From Chromatiales bacterium (GTDB taxonomy: Bacteria; Pseudomonadota; Gammaproteobacteria; UBA6429), in assembly GCA_027076405.1 (NCBI GenBank), contig JALTJN010000421.1:1-64000 (forward strand): a stretch of DNA of 64,000 nt, in the 5' to 3' direction. Shown here one piece after another: positions 46,069 to 56,477 of the stretch (positions are counted from its first letter, which is position 1; each line of letters starts with the position of its first letter). A program made the position numbers and the translations under genes. The notes under the pieces were generated by a model. The model had not been told where the DNA came from, did not search any database, and saw nothing but the letters and a program-made list of their open reading frames with translations.

Positions 46069-47604
46069 TTACTTGCTTAATAAATGATGAATTCTCTTTA
46101 ATATTTGTTTAGAGGTAAAAGGTTTGGTTAGTAGATTTTCTGCCAGTGTTTCATTCATAACAGTTTTACCTGTAACATTTGCCAAGCCGCTACAGAGCTG
46201 TATTTTTATATCAGGGTGTGTATGGCTAACTATATGAGCTAGTTCAAATCCATCCATGTCAGGCATAACAACATCACTTATTACTAGATCTATAGTTTCT
46301 TTTGCTAGTACAGATATAGCTTCTTGCGCATTTGATGCAATAAACACACTGTAGCCATGTGAAAGTAAAATATTTTGTGTTACCTCTACAATTGGGGCTT
46401 CGTCATCAACGATTAGAATATTAGCAGAACCATTTAACTTTTTTTCATCTTCTGTAGTATCTTCATAAGGTTTAGCACCAGATTTATTGGGTAGATATCG
46501 CGGTAAGAAAATTGAAAAGCAGGTACCTTGTCCAGGTTCTGAATAGACTCGGATAGTACCTTTTGATTCTGTTACGAAATTATAGACCTGACTTAAACCT
46601 AAACCAGTTCCTTTCTCCCCCTTTGTTGAATAAAAGGGCTCAAAAATATGTGACACAATATCTTCGGTCATACCAATACCTGTGTCTCTAATGGATAATT
46701 TAGCATAATCTCCTGGTGGAATATTAAGAACCTGTGCATCCAGTGGTGTTATCTGAATATTTGATGTTGTAAACTCCAGCTCACCACCTTCTGGCATGGC
46801 ATGCATGGCATTTATAGTTAAATTAAGTATGGCATCTTCAAGACAACCTTGATCAATAAAGACACACCACAGATCATTATCAATTTTAAGTGATAACTTA
46901 ATTCGAGATGTTAGAGTTCTTGCTAATATTTCCTGATCGTTTGTCAGTATATCGTTGATCATAGTTGCTTCAGCAGAATCAGAACGTTTTCGGGTAATTG
47001 ATAATAATTTCTGTGTCAGACTTGTTGCACGATTGGTAGCCTGTTGTATGGCTTTTATATACTTCATTAATTTAGGTTGATTTTTAGCTTGCTCATTTAA
47101 TAAATCGACATAGCCCAGAATGACACCAAGCATATTGTTGTAATCATGTGCCAGACCACTGGTTAGTTTGCCAATAGCTTCCATTTTCATACTTCGTCTT
47201 AGCTGTTCTTCCTGTAGCTTTTGTAGGGAAATATCTTTGCAGGAGCCAATAAACCACCTTTCGCCTTCAATTTTGGCCGGATATTCAATAACGGAGAGTC
47301 GCATCGGGAAGGTTTCATTATTTTTTCTTAGGGCCGTGACATCACGACCAATACCAATAATATGTGCTACACCGGTTGTTACATGCTTGTGAAGAAAGGA
47401 ATCGTGAGCGCTACGTTCTGGTTCGGGCATCAATACACTGACATTCTGGCCAATAACTTCTTCACGTTGATAACCAAATATGGTTTCAGCGGTATCGTTA
47501 AACATGAGAATAATACCGAGATGGTTGATGACGATGACAGCATCAACCATTCCATTTAATATATCTTTAAAATCTTTTTCATCAAGAGAAAGCATACTCG
47601 GCAT
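46069..47604 (-). CDS. Hybrid sensor kinase with FixL-like heme PAS domain
   Basis: A 511-residue soluble hybrid histidine kinase. The PAS domain (about 12-128) strongly resembles the oxygen sensor FixL: MPEPERSAHDSF carries the position of the FixL heme-ligand histidine (H67 here), and HIIGIGRDVT matches the FixL H214/I215/R220 region (H81, I82, R87 here). Then come the phospho-accepting LAHDYNNML (H153), an ATPase domain with DTGIGM and GTGLGLSQV, and a receiver domain (D444 in LVISDVVMPDMDG). There are no membrane segments. No separate output gene is adjacent. Oxygen or NO sensing is inferred from conserved heme residues. Confidence 0.87.
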   Translation of the reverse strand: MPSMLSLDEKDFKDILNGMVDAVIVINHLGIILMFNDTAETIFGYQREEVIGQNVSVLMPEPERSAHDSFLHKHVTTGVAHIIGIGRDVTALRKNNETFPMRLSVIEYPAKIEGERWFIGSCKDISLQKLQEEQLRRSMKMEAIGKLTSGLAHDYNNMLGVILGYVDLLNEQAKNQPKLMKYIKAIQQATNRATSLTQKLLSITRKRSDSAEATMINDILTNDQEILARTLTSRIKLSLKIDNDLWCVFIDQGCLEDAILNLTINAMHAMPEGGELEFTTSNIQITPLDAQVLNIPPGDYAKLSIRDTGIGMTEDIVSHIFEPFYSTKGEKGTGLGLSQVYNFVTESKGTIRVYSEPGQGTCFSIFLPRYLPNKSGAKPYEDTTEDEKKLNGSANILIVDDEAPIVEVTQNILLSHGYSVFIASNAQEAISVLAKETIDLVISDVVMPDMDGFELAHIVSHTHPDIKIQLCSGLANVTGKTVMNETLAENLLTKPFTSKQILKRIHHLLSK

Positions 47605-47784
47605 ATGTAAAATATTCCTTGCTTAATTTAAAGTAAAATTTGAAATAACCATGTAATATTATATAGTATATAACCTTATCATATGTCTGGTATATAGGGT
47701 CATTAATTTGCAATATATTGTAACAATAGCTTTTCTGGAGCTTGATTATATTAGGGTGAACCCTCGTGTAATAAAAAATCAAAC

Positions 47785-50724
47785 ATGATTATTGCTAATT
47801 CTATTAAACAATTACCAGATTTATTAAAAGCAGTTGTTGGGCAACGATGGCAATTTTTTGTTCAGTCCGAAGTTGATATTTCCTTATTACCCGTTGATGT
47901 ATTTGAGTCGTTAGCAAAAGTCTGGGCCTGTTCAGATTTTGTGATGCAGAGCTGTGTACGTTTTCCTGAATTATTTTTAGAGTTAGCGACGAGTGGTAAT
48001 TTAGTTCAGTCTTATAGTAATGATCGCTATAAAAAATCAATTCGTATTGATATAAAAAAGGGTGATGAAGCCGCGTTAAGTCAGCATTTACGTTTATTTC
48101 GCCGGCGTGAAATGCTGCGTATTGTCTGGCGTGATATTGCCGGCTGGGCTGAGTTGAAAGAAACCACGCAAGACCTGTCATTCATGGCAGAAGCGTGTAT
48201 TGATTTTTCATTGTCTAATCTTTATCAGTGGCAATGTGACGAGCTGGGTACACCGGTTAATGATGCAGGGATTGCACAACAGTTAGTCGTTTTGGGAATG
48301 GGAAAACTCGGTGCCTGGGAACTGAATGTTTCTTCAGATATTGATTTGATTTTTACTTTTCCGGAAGAAGGTGATGTTAGAAATGGCCCTAAGCCATTAA
48401 TGAATTCAGAGTTTTTTATTCGTTTAGGAAAAAAACTTATTCAGTCTTTAGATCAACAAACAGAAGATGGTTTTGTTTTTCGTGTTGATATGCGTTTACG
48501 TCCATTTGGACAAACCGGGCCATTAGTTTCAAGTTTTTCTGCTTTTGAAAATTATTATCTGGTACATGGTCGTAGCTGGGAACGCTATGCCATGGTGAAG
48601 GTACGGGTGGTTGCCGGAGACTATGAACAGGGTGAAGCATTACTGACAACATTAAAACCTTTTGTTTATCGCCGTTACCTTGATTATGGTGCGTATGAAT
48701 CATTGCGCGAGTTAAAGGGCATGATTGCACAGGAAGTGAAACGTAAAGGGATCAGTAATAATGTTAAATTAGGTAGAGGCGGGATTCGTGAAGTTGAATT
48801 TATTGCTCAGGTCTTTCAGTTAATTCGTGGTGGTCGTGATACTGATTTACAGGAGCGACGGGTACTGCTTGTGCTTGAGTATCTGGCAGAAAAAAATTTA
48901 TTACCTGATTATGTGGTGGATGAATTAAAACAGGCGTATATTTTTTTACGCAATACCGAACATCGAATTCAGGAATATCAGGATCGACAAACGCATAATT
49001 TGCCGGAAGACGAAACGGGGCAGACTCGTATTGCTTTGGCAATGGGGTTTGAAAACTGGGAAGCCTTTTTAACGCAATTAAATTTACACCGTGATAATGT
49101 TGAAGCACATTTTGAACAGGTTTTTGTTGCGCCTCAGATATCAGATAATCACGAAAATGAAGATAGCGAATCGAAAACAGATTCAGAACAATTATCTGAA
49201 CTCCAGCAACTCGAAGCACTTTGGTATAACAAGCTCGATGAGCAGCATGCGATTGATTTATTATCCGGCTATGGATTTAACGATACTGCATCAGCCTTAA
49301 CAAAATTAAAAACACTACATAATAGTCGACAATATGCTTCTTTAAGCCGACAGGCTCAAACTCGTTTGGACCGTCTTATGCCTTTATTGCTGGGGGCGTT
49401 ACAGCAGGTAAAAAATGTTGATGTTACTTTTGATCGTATTTTACTGCTTCTTTCAAATGTAGCGCGGCGCAGTGTTTATCTCGCTTTATTATTAGAAAAT
49501 CCGATGGTGTTGTCACAGCTGATTAAGTTGTGTTCGGCCAGCCCATGGATTGCTCGTTACCTTCAACAGTCACCTATCTTGTTAGATGAGTTGATGGATC
49601 CCCGAAGTTTGTATCAACCGCCTGAAAAAGCAGAACTGGAAAATGAAATTCGCCATCGCTTGGCTCAACTTGATTTAGACGATGTTGAACAGGCGATGGA
49701 TGCCTTGCGGCACTTTAAGCAGGCAAATGTGCTGCGTGTGGCCGCAGCAGATATTGTAGATGCTCTGCCATTAATGAAAGTCAGTGATCACTTATCGTGG
49801 ATTGCTGAAGTGATTCTGGAAGAGGCTCTGGAACAGGCATGGCGGCATCTGGTTTCACGTCATGGTCGGCCAATTTGTAAGCTGGAGCAGGGTGAGGAAC
49901 GTGTTTGTGAGAAAGGCTTTGCTATTCTGGGTTACGGTAAACTGGGTGGCTATGAGTTGGGGTATGGCTCTGATCTGGATATGGTTTTTTTGCATGGCAG
50001 TGAAAGTAATAATTTAATGACTCAGGTGAAGGAAGGTGAAAAATCCATCTCTGTACCGGTATTTTTTGCCCGTTTAGGCCAGCGTATCATTCACTTATTG
50101 ACGGCCCGTACATCTGCCGGTGGGCTTTATGAAGCAGATATGCGATTACGCCCCGATGGTGCTTCTGGACTTTTAGTGATCAATTTAAAAGCTTATCGGG
50201 ACTACCAGCTTAAAAAGGCCTGGTTGTGGGAGCATCAGGCTTTGGTTCGGGCTCGTGTGGTGGCCGGTGATCCACAAATTGCCGAGCAATTTACGGACAT
50301 TCGTCGGGAAGTGCTTTCACAGCAACGCGACAGGGAAAATTTACGAAAAGAAGTGCTGGATATGAGAAATCGCATGCGTAAAGAGCTTTCTAAAGAGAAA
50401 AAAGGCCAGTTTGACCTGAAACAGGGGGCTGGAGGTATCGTTGATATCGAATTTATGGTGCAATACGGGGTTCTGGCATGGGCGTGTGAAAAGCCGGATT
50501 TGCTAGAATATACCGACAACATTCATCTGCTTGAAGCCCTGGCGCGAGCAGATTTAATGGCAAAAAACGATGTTGTGGTATTAAGTGATGCGTACCGGAC
50601 TTTTCGGGCACGATTGCATAAAATGGCACTGCAGGAGCAGCCCGGTTTAGTGGCTGCTGAAGAATATAGTGAATTATCAACCGCTGTTCAGCAAATTTGG
50701 CAGAACTGGCTGGTCAATAATTAA
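47785..50724 (+). CDS. glnE: Bifunctional glutamine synthetase adenylyltransferase/deadenylylase
   Basis: A 979-residue GlnE that adds or removes AMP on glutamine synthetase according to nitrogen status, with PII input. Two nucleotidyltransferase domains are visible: the N-terminal deadenylylase with GMGKLGAWELNVSSDIDLIF (about 171-190) and the C-terminal adenylyltransferase with GYGKLGGYELGYGSDLDMVF (about 714-733). Length is normal (about 945-985). An REVEFIAQVFQLIRGGRDTD segment follows the first domain, as expected. It is divergent from the hybrid kinase. Confidence 0.97.
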   Translation: MIIANSIKQLPDLLKAVVGQRWQFFVQSEVDISLLPVDVFESLAKVWACSDFVMQSCVRFPELFLELATSGNLVQSYSNDRYKKSIRIDIKKGDEAALSQHLRLFRRREMLRIVWRDIAGWAELKETTQDLSFMAEACIDFSLSNLYQWQCDELGTPVNDAGIAQQLVVLGMGKLGAWELNVSSDIDLIFTFPEEGDVRNGPKPLMNSEFFIRLGKKLIQSLDQQTEDGFVFRVDMRLRPFGQTGPLVSSFSAFENYYLVHGRSWERYAMVKVRVVAGDYEQGEALLTTLKPFVYRRYLDYGAYESLRELKGMIAQEVKRKGISNNVKLGRGGIREVEFIAQVFQLIRGGRDTDLQERRVLLVLEYLAEKNLLPDYVVDELKQAYIFLRNTEHRIQEYQDRQTHNLPEDETGQTRIALAMGFENWEAFLTQLNLHRDNVEAHFEQVFVAPQISDNHENEDSESKTDSEQLSELQQLEALWYNKLDEQHAIDLLSGYGFNDTASALTKLKTLHNSRQYASLSRQAQTRLDRLMPLLLGALQQVKNVDVTFDRILLLLSNVARRSVYLALLLENPMVLSQLIKLCSASPWIARYLQQSPILLDELMDPRSLYQPPEKAELENEIRHRLAQLDLDDVEQAMDALRHFKQANVLRVAAADIVDALPLMKVSDHLSWIAEVILEEALEQAWRHLVSRHGRPICKLEQGEERVCEKGFAILGYGKLGGYELGYGSDLDMVFLHGSESNNLMTQVKEGEKSISVPVFFARLGQRIIHLLTARTSAGGLYEADMRLRPDGASGLLVINLKAYRDYQLKKAWLWEHQALVRARVVAGDPQIAEQFTDIRREVLSQQRDRENLRKEVLDMRNRMRKELSKEKKGQFDLKQGAGGIVDIEFMVQYGVLAWACEKPDLLEYTDNIHLLEALARADLMAKNDVVVLSDAYRTFRARLHKMALQEQPGLVAAEEYSELSTAVQQIWQNWLVNN

Positions 50725-50734
50725 AAGTACTGTT

Positions 50735-50804
50735 ATTCCGGTATGTTTTAAGCCGGAATCCAGAAAAAATATTAACAAGATTCCGGGCAAAAAATTGCCG
50801 GAAT
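50735..50804. repeat. REP-like pair of ATTCCGG hairpins
   Basis: Two successive inverted repeats, ATTCCGG...CCGGAAT (50735-50759) and ATTCCGGGCAA...TTGCCGGAAT (50780-50804), fill the glnE-ilvE gap. Such paired CCGGAAT hairpins are common dispersed repeats and may also end glnE transcription. Confidence 0.7.
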
Positions 50805-50828
50805 GACGCAATAATTGGAGATAAAGTT

Positions 50829-51752
50829 ATGTCGATGGCTGACCGTGATGGAGTAATTTGGTTGGACGGTGAGTTAGTACCGTGGCGTGAAGCCAAGGTA
50901 CATGTTTTGACGCATACCCTGCATTATGGCACGGGTGTTTTTGAAGGCGTGCGCGCCTACCATGCTGATCAAGGTACGGCTATTTTTCGTTTAGAAGACC
51001 ATACCGATCGTTTATTTCGTTCAGCACACATATTAGGGATGGATATTCCTTTTGACAAAGACACGCTTAATGAAGTGCAAAAACAGATTGTGCGGGAGAA
51101 TAATCTCGATTCGGCTTATTTACGCCCAATGTGTTTTTATGGTTCCGAAGGTATTGGCTTGCGCGCAGATAATTTAAAAGTTCACGTTATGGTCGCCGGT
51201 TGGGAATGGGGTGCCTATTTGGGAACTGATGCTCTTGAGAAAGGGATTCGTATTCGTACCTCTTCTTACACTCGTCATCATGTCAACATCACCATGTGTA
51301 AGGCAAAGGCAAACGGCAATTACATGAATTCAACGCTGGCATTACAAGAAGCGTTACGTGATGGATATGATGAAGCGCTATTGCTTGATGTAGATGGTTT
51401 TGTTGCCGAAGGCAGCGGTGAGAATATCTTTATTATTCGCAACGGGGTAATTTTTACACCGGACTTAACTTCGGCACTAGAAGGCATTACCCGTGAGACG
51501 ATAGTTAAACTTGCCGAAGAGTTTGGTTACGAGATTCGCGAGAAACGTATTACACGAGATGAAGTATATGTAGCAGATGAAGCATTCTTCACCGGCACAG
51601 CGGCAGAAGTGACGCCGATTCGTGAACTGGACGGACGTACAATCGGCTCAGGTGTACGTGGGCCAATAACTGAAAAATTACAGTCTAAATATTTTGATTT
51701 GGTACATGGTCGCGTAGCCGATCATATGGATTGGTTAACACCGGTAAAATAA
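50829..51752 (+). CDS. ilvE: Branched-chain amino acid aminotransferase
   Basis: A 307-residue fold-type IV PLP transaminase for the last step of Leu, Ile and Val synthesis. The sequence has HTLHYGTGVFEGVRAYH near the start, the PLP-lysine region in CKAKANGNYMNSTLAL, and EGSGENIFIIRNGVI and GITRETIV segments typical of IlvE. The start at 50829 has TTGGAG 9 bases upstream. It precedes the zinc-finger and heptose genes on the same strand. Confidence 0.96.
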   Translation: MSMADRDGVIWLDGELVPWREAKVHVLTHTLHYGTGVFEGVRAYHADQGTAIFRLEDHTDRLFRSAHILGMDIPFDKDTLNEVQKQIVRENNLDSAYLRPMCFYGSEGIGLRADNLKVHVMVAGWEWGAYLGTDALEKGIRIRTSSYTRHHVNITMCKAKANGNYMNSTLALQEALRDGYDEALLLDVDGFVAEGSGENIFIIRNGVIFTPDLTSALEGITRETIVKLAEEFGYEIREKRITRDEVYVADEAFFTGTAAEVTPIRELDGRTIGSGVRGPITEKLQSKYFDLVHGRVADHMDWLTPVK

Positions 51753-51783
51753 TAATAAAATATAAATTAAGAGGCACGAGGAA

Positions 51784-51993
51784 ATGGGTGACACAGTCAA
51801 TGCAAGTACAAAACCTTTAGAGTCAAATGCGGTTAAGCGTTATGAAATAACACATAAAGATTTACCATTGCATTGTCCTATGCCAAATATGTCGTTATGG
51901 AACTCTCATCCTCGTGTTTACTTGCCCATTGAAGATAGTGGTGAAGCGACATGTCCTTATTGTGGTGCGGTTTACGTTTTAAAAACTGAATAA
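51784..51993 (+). CDS. zf-CHCC zinc-finger domain protein
   Basis: A 69-residue protein with the CHCC zinc-binding arrangement LHCPMPNMSLWNSHPRVYL (Cys, His) then ATCPYCGAVYVLK (two Cys). This is related to the NDUFS6-type fold. Function in bacteria is unknown. It lies between ilvE and hldE, an arrangement that recurs in related gammaproteobacteria. A GAGGCACGAGG ribosome site precedes the ATG. Confidence 0.88.
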   Translation: MGDTVNASTKPLESNAVKRYEITHKDLPLHCPMPNMSLWNSHPRVYLPIEDSGEATCPYCGAVYVLKTE

Positions 51994-51999
51994 AATAAT

Positions 52000-53442
52000 A
52001 TGAAAATAGAATTACCTACCCTTTCGGCAGCGAATGTTTTAGTTGTCGGTGATTTAATGCTGGACAGATACTGGCATGGGGACACATCACGTATATCGCC
52101 GGAAGCACCTGTACCTGTAGTGAAGGTTGAGGAAGCCGAAGAACGTGCCGGCGGAGCCGGAAATGTTGCCCTTAATATTGCAGCCTTAGGCGGTAATGCA
52201 AATTTAATGGGATATACCGGTGATGATGAGCAATGTCAGGCATTAGAAAATTTATTAAAGCCGGTGGGTGTGAATTGTCTTTTTGATAAACTGGCAGGTG
52301 CAGCCACCATTACCAAGCTACGCGTGTTAAGTCGTCATCAGCAACTTATTCGTCTTGATTTTGAAGACGGATTCGAAAATCAAAAAGCGGATAATTTATT
52401 AAAAAGCTTTCAGTCGCAATTAAAAAATACAGGTGCCGTTGTTTTATCGGATTACGGTAAAGGTACATTGCGACAGGTACAGGAATTTATTCAGCTTGCA
52501 CGTAAAGAAAACAAAGTCATTTTGGTCGATCCTAAAGGCGCTGATTTTACAAAATATCGTGGCGCTACTCTAATTACACCGAATATGCATGAGTTTGAAG
52601 GTGTCGTAGGGCAGTGTGACAATAATGAAGATATCGTCAGCAAAGGCCAGCAATTAATGACACGCCTTGATCTGCAGGCATTACTTATTACACGAAGTGA
52701 ACGAGGCATGACCTTGTTACAAAAAGATTTACCCGCTATCCATTTACCCACTCGTGCGAAAGAAGTTTATGATGTGACCGGTGCCGGTGATACGGTGATT
52801 TCTGTTTTAGCCGCAGCACTAGCCGCCGGTGACTCTTTTGCTGATGCCACCGCATTGTCTAATCTTGCAGCAGGGATTGTGGTGAGTAAAGTAGGTACAG
52901 CCACAGTCAGTATGGACGAACTGCGTCGAGAAATACGCAAGCAGCATCAAATTCAACGCGGTGTTGTCGAAGAAGATGCTTTACTACAAATGGTTAACGA
53001 AGCTAAAGAACACGGTGAAACGGTGGTGATGACTAATGGTTGTTTTGATATTTTACATGCAGGTCATGTTGCATATCTGGAACAGGCAAAAGAGCTGGGT
53101 GATCGTTTAATTGTTGCTGTGAATGATGATGATTCAGTTAAAAGATTAAAAGGTCCCGAACGTCCGGTTAATACCATGGAAAAACGCATGCGTATGTTAG
53201 CAGCGCTGGAATGTGTTGATTGGGTTGTGCCATTTTATGAAGACACACCAACCCGTCAAATTTGTAAGCTAAACCCCGATATTCTGGTAAAAGGCGGCGA
53301 CAACGATCCGGATAAAATTCCCGGTGGTGATTGTATTCGTGAAGCGGGTGGTGAAGTTAAAGTACTGACCTATATAGATGGTGTTTCAACAACCGGAATT
53401 ATAAGTACCATTCGTGAGACTGAAAATAAAATTAAAAAGTAG
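52000..53442 (+). CDS. hldE: Bifunctional D-beta-D-heptose 7-phosphate kinase / heptose 1-phosphate adenylyltransferase
   Basis: A 480-residue HldE (RfaE). The N-terminal ribokinase-like domain (about 1-320) has [14 protein letters not shown] and the [17 protein letters not shown] catalytic motif. The C-terminal nucleotidyltransferase (about 343-480) has [18 protein letters not shown]. It performs two steps to ADP-glycero-manno-heptose, the donor for LPS inner core. waaF, three genes downstream, uses that product. Length is standard (about 475). Confidence 0.97.
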   Translation: MKIELPTLSAANVLVVGDLMLDRYWHGDTSRISPEAPVPVVKVEEAEERAGGAGNVALNIAALGGNANLMGYTGDDEQCQALENLLKPVGVNCLFDKLAGAATITKLRVLSRHQQLIRLDFEDGFENQKADNLLKSFQSQLKNTGAVVLSDYGKGTLRQVQEFIQLARKENKVILVDPKGADFTKYRGATLITPNMHEFEGVVGQCDNNEDIVSKGQQLMTRLDLQALLITRSERGMTLLQKDLPAIHLPTRAKEVYDVTGAGDTVISVLAAALAAGDSFADATALSNLAAGIVVSKVGTATVSMDELRREIRKQHQIQRGVVEEDALLQMVNEAKEHGETVVMTNGCFDILHAGHVAYLEQAKELGDRLIVAVNDDDSVKRLKGPERPVNTMEKRMRMLAALECVDWVVPFYEDTPTRQICKLNPDILVKGGDNDPDKIPGGDCIREAGGEVKVLTYIDGVSTTGIISTIRETENKIKK

Positions 53443-53450
53443 AAGTCAGT

Positions 53451-54647
53451 ATGACAACCGCTAATGATAAGGCTCTTAATGTTGATGTTGTTATTTTTGG
53501 CGGAGGCATAGCCGGACTCTGGTTATTGGCACGTTGTCGTCAGGCGGGTTACCAGACTGTGTTGCTGGAAAATGATGCGCTCGGCGCAGGCCAAACTCGA
53601 TACTCTCAAGGCATTATCCATGGTGGTACAAAATACGCATTAACCGGAAAGTTAACAGCATCTTCAGAATCTATCTTTACCATGCCAAAAATCTGGCGTG
53701 ATTGTTTACAAGGCAATGGTGAAGTGGATCTTTCATCTGCCACTATTTTATCAGAGCATCAATACATGTGGTCTACGCCGGGTTTGTTGTCTCGATTATC
53801 CGGTTTTTTTGCAAGTCGTATTGTGCGTGGTCGTATGCAGACGGTAAAAAAAGAAAATTATCCTGCAGCATTTCAAAATAAAAAATTCAAAGGCAAGGTT
53901 TATCAGCTTGATGAGCCGGTGATAGATGCTGCCAGCATTATTCGTGCATTAGCCGAGCCAAATTTTAAAAATATTATGCTGATAAAATCAGTAAAATCAT
54001 TTTCTGAAAAGCTGCTGAGCGTAGAAGCCGCTAATGGTGAGGTCTGGAATATTAAGGCAGAAAAAATTATTTTATCAGCGGGACAAGGGAATGCAGATTT
54101 ACTAAAACAAATGGGACGCACCGTTCCTGAAATGCAATTACGCCCTTTAAAAATGGTCATGGTTAAGGGTGGGCTGCCAGAGAAACTGTATGCGCATTGT
54201 TTAGGAGCAAGTGTTAACCCGAGAATAACTATTACCAGTGGTGAAGATAAAAATGGCAATGTCGTTTGGTATCTTGGTGGGCAGTTAGCAGAAGAAGGTG
54301 TTCACCGCACAGATAAAGAACAAATTAATAAAGCAAAAAAAGAATTACAGGCGTTAATGCCCTGGCTTAATTTTTCACTAATGCAGTGGGCAACATTAGA
54401 TATTAATCGTGCAGAACCAAAACAAAAAGACGGGCAGCGTCCAAGTACCTTTTTTTCATATGAAGAAAATAATGTTATGACGGTCTGGCCGACAAAGTTA
54501 GCCTTAACCCCGGGGTTGGCAAATGAGGTACTGACTAAACTGGAAAAACAAAACATCAATAAAAGTGGTGCAAATGAAATGCCTGACTTTAGTCATGCCT
54601 CAATTGCCGAATTACCCTGGCAGGAAGAAGATAAATGGTCACATTAA
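53451..54647 (+). CDS. FAD-dependent oxidoreductase (DAO family)
   Basis: A 398-residue protein with an N-terminal dinucleotide-binding motif (VVIFGGGIAGLWLLARCRQA) and a GAGQTRYSQGIIHGGTKYAL segment like the FAD-binding region of glycerol-3-phosphate/D-amino-acid dehydrogenase enzymes. The substrate is unknown. It starts 8 bp after hldE and overlaps the aldo/keto reductase gene by 13 bp, so it is part of the heptose/LPS operon. A role in sugar modification is possible but not shown. Confidence 0.82.
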   Translation: MTTANDKALNVDVVIFGGGIAGLWLLARCRQAGYQTVLLENDALGAGQTRYSQGIIHGGTKYALTGKLTASSESIFTMPKIWRDCLQGNGEVDLSSATILSEHQYMWSTPGLLSRLSGFFASRIVRGRMQTVKKENYPAAFQNKKFKGKVYQLDEPVIDAASIIRALAEPNFKNIMLIKSVKSFSEKLLSVEAANGEVWNIKAEKIILSAGQGNADLLKQMGRTVPEMQLRPLKMVMVKGGLPEKLYAHCLGASVNPRITITSGEDKNGNVVWYLGGQLAEEGVHRTDKEQINKAKKELQALMPWLNFSLMQWATLDINRAEPKQKDGQRPSTFFSYEENNVMTVWPTKLALTPGLANEVLTKLEKQNINKSGANEMPDFSHASIAELPWQEEDKWSH

Positions 54648-55429
54648 CAAAAAGACAAATGGGTTCAACAGGGATTGAAGTGAGTGTACTGGGCTTGGGC
54701 ACAGTTAAACTTGGACGCGATCAGGAAGTTAAATACCCAAGTGGCTTTACTATTCCTGATGACAATGACGTGCGTAATCTTCTTGCTTTGACTCGGGAAT
54801 TAGGAATTAACTTTATTGATACAGCACCCGCCTATGGAAATAGTGAAGAGCGACTTGGACAGTTAATGGTAAATCCAAATGACTGGGTGATTATGACTAA
54901 AGTGGGCGAGATTTTTGAAAATGGAAAGTCACGTTTTGATTTTTCAGCTACACATACGCGCATGAGTGTTGAGAGAAGTTTAAAACGATTAAAACGTGAT
55001 AGTTTGGACATGGTATTAGTACATTCCAATGGCGATGATATGCATATTATTAACAATGAAGGTGCACTAGAAGAGCTGGATCGATTAAAACAAAAAGGAC
55101 TCATTCGATCTTACGGCATGTCGACAAAAACAGTCGAAGGTGGTTTGTGGATCGTTGAAAATACCGATGTCGTTATGGCAACTTTAAATTTGAGTGATGA
55201 TCATGATTTACCTGTTATTGCACGAGCAGCCGAATTAAATAAAGGTGTGGTGATTAAAAAAGGTTTACAAAGCGGTCATGCTGATAAATCTGCCGGTGGC
55301 AGTGGCGTTGAGCAGGCATTTGAGTATATCTTTAAGCATTCGGGAGTTAGTAGTGCGATTGTTGGAACGATTAATGCAAAACATTTAAAACAAAATGTTG
55401 AAGTTGTTAACCGGATTTGTACTGCGTAA
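54635..55429 (+). CDS. Aldo/keto reductase
   Basis: A 264-residue NADPH-dependent aldo/keto reductase-family TIM barrel. Family motifs are LGLGTVKLG, NFIDTAPAYGNSEERLGQLM (catalytic D and Y) and RMSVERSLKRLKRDSLDMVL-like LKRDSLDMVLVHSNG. It is somewhat short for the family (usually 280-330). It overlaps the FAD oxidoreductase by 13 bp and is close to waaF, indicating an operon. Substrate unknown. Confidence 0.88.
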   Translation: MVTLTKRQMGSTGIEVSVLGLGTVKLGRDQEVKYPSGFTIPDDNDVRNLLALTRELGINFIDTAPAYGNSEERLGQLMVNPNDWVIMTKVGEIFENGKSRFDFSATHTRMSVERSLKRLKRDSLDMVLVHSNGDDMHIINNEGALEELDRLKQKGLIRSYGMSTKTVEGGLWIVENTDVVMATLNLSDDHDLPVIARAAELNKGVVIKKGLQSGHADKSAGGSGVEQAFEYIFKHSGVSSAIVGTINAKHLKQNVEVVNRICTA

Positions 55430-55434
55430 ATAGT

Positions 55435-56466
55435 ATGAACTCCACGGGTAGCTCGGCACATTCACCTAAAATTTTAATTGCAGGCCCGGCTTGGGTGGGT
55501 GATATGGTCATGGCACAGAGTTTATTTATCACCATAAAACAACAATCGCCTGATGCCGAGATCGATGTCCTGGCACCAGCATGGTCAAACCCGATATTGG
55601 CACGTATGCAAGAAGTCAGAAAGACCATTAATTTACCGTTAAGTCATGGTGAATTTGGATTATGGCAACGTATTAAATTAGGTCTGTCACTGTGGGAACA
55701 AAAATATGATCAGGCGATAGTTACACCTCGTTCATATAAATCTGCTCTTGTGCCCTTTTTTGCAAAAGCAAAACAGCGAACAGGTTATCGTGGCGAGATG
55801 CGTTACGGCATTTTAAATGACATACGCCCACTTAATAAAAATGTATTAACACAAACGGTACAACGTTACGTTAATTTAGGTTTAAATGGGGAGTCGAATC
55901 AATCTCCTGTGATTCCTTTTCCCAAATTAAGTATTGATAAAGATAATTTACAAAGGTTACTGCAAGAATTAAAGCTGAAACTTGATGAACCTGTGATAGC
56001 TTTTTTACCCGGTGCCGAATATGGAGAAGCAAAACGCTGGCCTGTAAAACATTATGCAGCTTTGGCAAATAAATTAATTGAGCAGGGCTTTCAAATCTGG
56101 ATACTTGGCTCTGAAAAGGATCATGCAACTGCTTCGGTTATAGCTAAAGACAATACTGCAATTAACCTTTGTGGTAAAACACGATTAGAAGATAGTATTG
56201 ATCTATTATCGGTGTGCGAGAGTGCAGTAACAAATGATTCGGGTTTAATGCATATTGCAGCAGCAGTAAGTATTCCCCTTGTTGCGATATACGGTTCATC
56301 AACACCGGACTATACACCACCATTAACACAGAAAGCGAAAATTGAATATCTCGCACTTGAATGTAGTCCGTGTTTTAAACGAACCTGCCCTCTGGGACAT
56401 ACAAATTGTTTAAATAACATTACTGTTGATGATGTGTTAAAAAATATCAAAGAAATTATTGAATAA
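55435..56466 (+). CDS. waaF: ADP-heptose--LPS heptosyltransferase II
   Basis: A 343-residue GT9 heptosyltransferase adding the second heptose to LPS inner core. The motifs KILIAGPAWVGDMVMAQSLF, FLPGAEYGEAKRWPVKHYA and TNDSGLMHIAAAVSIPLVAI-type donor site are as in WaaF. I use the ATG at 55435, 5 bp after the upstream stop; a TTG at 55417 is also open. It is placed with hldE, consistent with inner-core synthesis. Confidence 0.95.
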   Translation: MNSTGSSAHSPKILIAGPAWVGDMVMAQSLFITIKQQSPDAEIDVLAPAWSNPILARMQEVRKTINLPLSHGEFGLWQRIKLGLSLWEQKYDQAIVTPRSYKSALVPFFAKAKQRTGYRGEMRYGILNDIRPLNKNVLTQTVQRYVNLGLNGESNQSPVIPFPKLSIDKDNLQRLLQELKLKLDEPVIAFLPGAEYGEAKRWPVKHYAALANKLIEQGFQIWILGSEKDHATASVIAKDNTAINLCGKTRLEDSIDLLSVCESAVTNDSGLMHIAAAVSIPLVAIYGSSTPDYTPPLTQKAKIEYLALECSPCFKRTCPLGHTNCLNNITVDDVLKNIKEIIE

Positions 56467-56477
56467 GAAGAGAAACC

